Positions 7,664-9,825 of a stretch of DNA of 9,825 nt are shown here, piece after piece (the first letter of the stretch is position 1; every line of letters starts with the position of its first letter). The notes beneath the pieces are model-generated. The model was given only the letters and a program-made list of their open reading frames with translations, had not been told where the DNA came from and made no database searches. The position numbers were made by a program, and so were the translations under genes. Origin of the DNA: JBDKTH01 sp964558295 (GTDB taxonomy: Bacteria > Planctomycetota > Planctomycetia > Pirellulales > Thermoguttaceae); contig CAZLDQ010000212.1 in NCBI GenBank assembly GCA_964558295.1, positions 1-9,825 of the forward strand, written 5' to 3'.

Positions 7664-7977
7664 ATGGGGACGTGTCGCTCACGAAGGTGGTGTCGCTCCA
7701 CGAAATCCGGTTTCACGCTGGTGGAACTTCTGGTGGTCATTGCCATTATTGGCATCTTGATTGCTCTCTTGCTGCCGGCGGTGCAAGCCGCTCGGGAGGC
7801 GGCACGCCGCTCGCAGTGTACGAACAATCTCAAGCAAATTGGCTTGGCACTGCACAACTATCACGATGTGAACAAGTGTTTTCCCCCCGGGGTGCTTCCG
7901 CCTGGCTACGGCCAACACGCATTGCGCCAAGCCGCCTGTGCGATCGTGAGGATGGACAGCCGGTTGGGCCGTTCTGA
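7664..7977 (+). pseudogene. DUF1559 prepilin-type protein gene with internal deletion
   Basis: The N-terminus is a textbook DUF1559 protein of planctomycetes. A type IV prepilin-like signal runs from KSGFTLVELLVV (predicted cleavage between Gly16 and Phe17, with Glu21 at +5). It is followed by the family hallmarks LLPAVQAAREAARRSQC and NNLKQIGLALHNYHDV, then CFPPG (72-76). Intact members are about 300 residues or more with a beta-rich body. Here the reading frame leaves the family after about residue 83 and stops at 8005 as a 113-residue product. In the neighbouring frame, 7933-7977 reads RLCDREDGQPVGPF then stop, which resembles the usual DUF1559 end (…GGE-V-G-EF-type). The simplest reading is one deletion that removed most of the body and shifted the frame. 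Promoter and ribosome site are intact, so a short prepilin-like peptide might still be made. The N-terminal call is very sure; the tail match is moderate. Confidence 0.75.
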
Positions 7978-8024
7978 CGGGCCGTGCTGTGAGGTTAATC
8001 ACTGAGCCGAAGGGAAACGCTGCT

Positions 8025-8453
8025 GTGAGGATCATTTTGGTTGGGGCCAACGCTCATAGTCTGTGGGGCTGGTTGCTGGCGCTGGCAACCGTCGCTATGA
8101 TTGTCGGATGTGGCGATTCGGATCGTCCGAAGATTGTCCCAGTCACTGGTTGCGTGACGCGGAACGGACAGGCACTGGCCGGTGCGGATGTGATGTTTCT
8201 TCCGGAACATGGCGCCCCGTCGTCGGCGAAGACCGATGCAAGTGGACAGTTTACCCTGGTACTCAACGACGGTCGTCCAGGGGCCGTACCGGGAAAGCAC
8301 CAGGTTCTCATCAGTATTCCAGGGCCGGAATTGCCGCCTCCTACCGGTCATGAGAAGCTGCCGGTTAATGTTCAACCGCCAATGCAGTTTCGTCAGCAAG
8401 CTGACGTGAAGGCGGATGGCGAGAACAACCTGATGATTGAGGTGGGTAAGTAG
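8025..8453 (+). CDS. Small lipoprotein with carboxypeptidase-regulatory-like fold (142 aa)
   Basis: Read from the GTG at 8025, the N-terminus is a lipoprotein signal: VRII, hydrophobic WGWLLALATVAM, then lipobox IVGC with Cys29 as the lipidated residue. The mature part has the transthyretin/CarboxypepD_reg-like pattern: PVTGCVTRNGQALAGADVMF (39-58), PSSAKTDASGQFTL (65-78) and GAVPGKHQVLI (86-96). This matches the short planctomycete lipoproteins normally encoded beside DUF1559 genes. Their function is not established; a role in the cell envelope near the prepilin-like partner is inferred from this pairing. AAGGGAAA about eight to ten bases upstream supports the GTG at 8025. Another GTG at 7989 would add twelve polar residues before the signal and is less likely. 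The gene looks intact although its DUF1559 neighbour is broken. Confidence 0.8.
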   Translation: MRIILVGANAHSLWGWLLALATVAMIVGCGDSDRPKIVPVTGCVTRNGQALAGADVMFLPEHGAPSSAKTDASGQFTLVLNDGRPGAVPGKHQVLISIPGPELPPPTGHEKLPVNVQPPMQFRQQADVKADGENNLMIEVGK

Positions 8454-8462
8454 AGTGTTTTG

Positions 8463-8486
8463 TGTGGGGCTGCCTGCTTGCCCACA
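8463..8486. terminator. Weak hairpin between convergent genes
   Basis: TGTGGG (8463-8468) pairs with CCCACA (8481-8486) around a 12-base loop, in the 39 bases between the lipoprotein stop and the stop of the convergent regulator. It could end transcripts from either side, but the stem is only six pairs and no T-run follows on either strand. Confidence 0.25.
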
Positions 8487-8492
8487 GTGCCG

Positions 8493-9599
8493 CTAGGCCT
8501 GTTCCAGCAACTCCCGGGCGGTCTGGACGTCGGTCAGCAAGTGGGTCCAGAGACGCAAATCAGGGTGTTCGAGGAGCGGACGGAGGGCTTCAGTCTTGGT
8601 TTCTCCACAGTTGCCGCAGGGGCCGCCGAGAAGGATGACCGATTTGCCGGGCGTCCGCGCGAGTCGGACAAGATCCGAGAGTTCGAAGAGGGTCACGGCA
8701 CGGACTGGGCACTCCTCGATCATCGGCCCTTCCGAAGTGTAAGGGCGGAACTGAACGTCGCCCCGCCAGCCGGCAGCCTGCATACGCGACAAGGCATCTT
8801 TCTCGATGGCACCTTCGTCGATGAGCGTCTTGAGATACTTCAGAAGCAGGCCGTGTTCGTGATTGGCGACCGCCAGGGAGGTGACCACGATGTCGATGTC
8901 CGCGGCCATTTTGAACGACCGTCGGACCCCGGGATTGGCTTTGACCTTCTCGTAGTCTTCGTCACGGCGCACCACCGTTTCCGAATAGAGGGAAACGTAC
9001 TCGACTTCAACCAGAGCGTCCTGGAAGTAACTGATATAGGTGATCGGCGCCTTTTGGGGCTCGTCCAAGAAGCCGCCAGCAGACAGGGCATGGAGGATGA
9101 GTTTGGGGCAGCCGACCTCGGAATAGAGTCGCTGCGCCAGACGCCGGGCCACGACCATTGCCGCAAAACCGCCCCCAAGGCCAATGTGAACACCGGCGTC
9201 CTTGGGACGCTGTTCGGCGAGTTCCATCACCAGGGAGAACAGCAGGTCGCCGCCAATCTCGGCCACATGCTCCGCCGCCTCTCTTCCGCGCACATTGACT
9301 ACCTGAAGCCGATCCGTATCGTGTTTGTACTCGCTGAGCCCATAGGCGTCGGCCAGACGCTGTGCGAGATGCTGCTCCCGCGGGGGTTGGAGCAAGACAA
9401 ATCCCCGGCGAACGGCTTCGCGGACTAGTGGATACACTCGTTCGCGGGTTAGATCCTTGCGATCCATGTCGCGACGCAGCCATTCAAGGATTGCCGCGAG
9501 ACTGACTTTACCGGCCCCTTTACCCAGGAAACGGTCGCAGATGCCGAAAACGAGTTCATCGCTCTCCTGAGACGGATGCCACCGCTTTCCCTTGGCCAT
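8493..9599 (-). CDS. SorC-like sugar-binding regulator-type protein (368 aa)
   Basis: Numbering is from the ATG at 9599-9597. Residues about 10-90 look like a winged helix-turn-helix region (VSLAAILEWLRR, then RERVYPLVREAVRRGFVLL). The rest resembles the sugar-binding domain of SorC/DeoR-type regulators: VHIGLGGGFAAMVVARRLA (137-155), DIDIVVTSLAVA (234-245), AAGWRGDV (275-282) where SorC proteins have AGAVGDI, SVILLGG (320-326), and LLTDVQTARELL (354-365) matching the family's final LITDE-TA-LL. Such proteins bind a phosphorylated sugar and control transcription of carbohydrate genes. An unusual feature is PCGNCGETKTEA (327-338), with Cys328 and Cys331, where the family usually has a plain GG--K-AI turn. 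AAGGAAAG about ten bases upstream supports this start; a longer frame to 9710 lacks one and would overlap a TACAAT -10-like hexamer (9662-9657, minus strand). No sugar-utilisation gene is adjacent. Distant SorC-like membership is moderately sure. Confidence 0.65.
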   Translation of the reverse strand: MAKGKRWHPSQESDELVFGICDRFLGKGAGKVSLAAILEWLRRDMDRKDLTRERVYPLVREAVRRGFVLLQPPREQHLAQRLADAYGLSEYKHDTDRLQVVNVRGREAAEHVAEIGGDLLFSLVMELAEQRPKDAGVHIGLGGGFAAMVVARRLAQRLYSEVGCPKLILHALSAGGFLDEPQKAPITYISYFQDALVEVEYVSLYSETVVRRDEDYEKVKANPGVRRSFKMAADIDIVVTSLAVANHEHGLLLKYLKTLIDEGAIEKDALSRMQAAGWRGDVQFRPYTSEGPMIEECPVRAVTLFELSDLVRLARTPGKSVILLGGPCGNCGETKTEALRPLLEHPDLRLWTHLLTDVQTARELLEQA

Positions 9600-9825
9600 G
9601 GCTACACGCTCTTTCCTTACGGATTGCCCGAAGACTGGTTTTGCCTCGTTCAACTTATTGTACCGGTTTGCCAGGAATTGCATCAGCCCTTTGTGCAGGA
9701 CTGTTCGCAAGTAGTGTGCTGAACAAAGGTTGCGACAAAGACGAGGGGGCTTGTCATGGCGCGCCTCGGGGCGGGTGCGGCTGAAATGATGTTGCGCGAC
9801 TGGGCAGAATAAGTAAAACAGGACG

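Noticed and set aside
8460..9428. Plus-strand open frame of 322 residues
   Set aside because: It is antisense to the SorC-like gene, whose minus-strand product has family motifs throughout; the plus frame has none.
9756..9812. Eighteen-codon plus-strand frame beginning MARLGAGAAEMM
   Set aside because: A GAGGGGG sits before the ATG, but the peptide is very short and without recognisable features; it is more likely spacer upstream of the regulator.

Overview
The window looks like chromosomal DNA from a planctomycete, probably Pirellulales or a Thermogutta-like lineage. The main reasons are a DUF1559 prepilin-type gene followed by a small carboxypeptidase-regulatory-like lipoprotein (a pair highly characteristic of that phylum), a membrane-anchored Ser/Thr kinase of planctomycete type, GC-rich sequence, and two exported hydrolases of families common in planctomycete genomes. 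The assignment is inferred from protein families; no rRNA or tRNA gene is present to confirm it.

Layout from left to right. An exported neutral/alkaline-ceramidase-like protein lies on the minus strand (21-1388). It is divergent from an exported alpha/beta hydrolase on the plus strand (1601-3649), with a shared 212-base promoter region holding a striking inverted repeat (1434-1467). A gene-poor stretch of about 870 bases follows (3650-4517), containing a hairpin next to the hydrolase stop and what looks like a shred of an autotransporter-type beta-strand-repeat gene. A one-TM Ser/Thr protein kinase (4518-6380) is followed after 52 bases by hemB (6433-7449), possibly in one transcript. Next comes a promoter and leader driving a DUF1559 gene that appears broken: its N-terminal prepilin part is joined to its last dozen codons in another frame (7664-7977). 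The small lipoprotein gene that normally accompanies DUF1559 follows (8025-8453). The right end holds a convergent minus-strand gene for a SorC-like sugar-binding regulator (8493-9599) and its upstream region.

Functionally this is a mosaic of independent units rather than a single pathway: degradation or amide/ester hydrolysis outside the cytoplasm (the two hydrolases), signal sensing (kinase), haem/tetrapyrrole synthesis (hemB), surface structure (DUF1559 plus lipoprotein) and carbohydrate-type regulation (SorC-like). I see no CRISPR array, transposase, integrase, defence island or RNA gene. The most informative oddities are signs of gene decay (DUF1559, the beta-strand-repeat fragment, the abrupt ceramidase C-terminus), the inverted repeat in the divergent promoter, and a CxxC motif in the regulator. 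I did not find a convincing new biological system.
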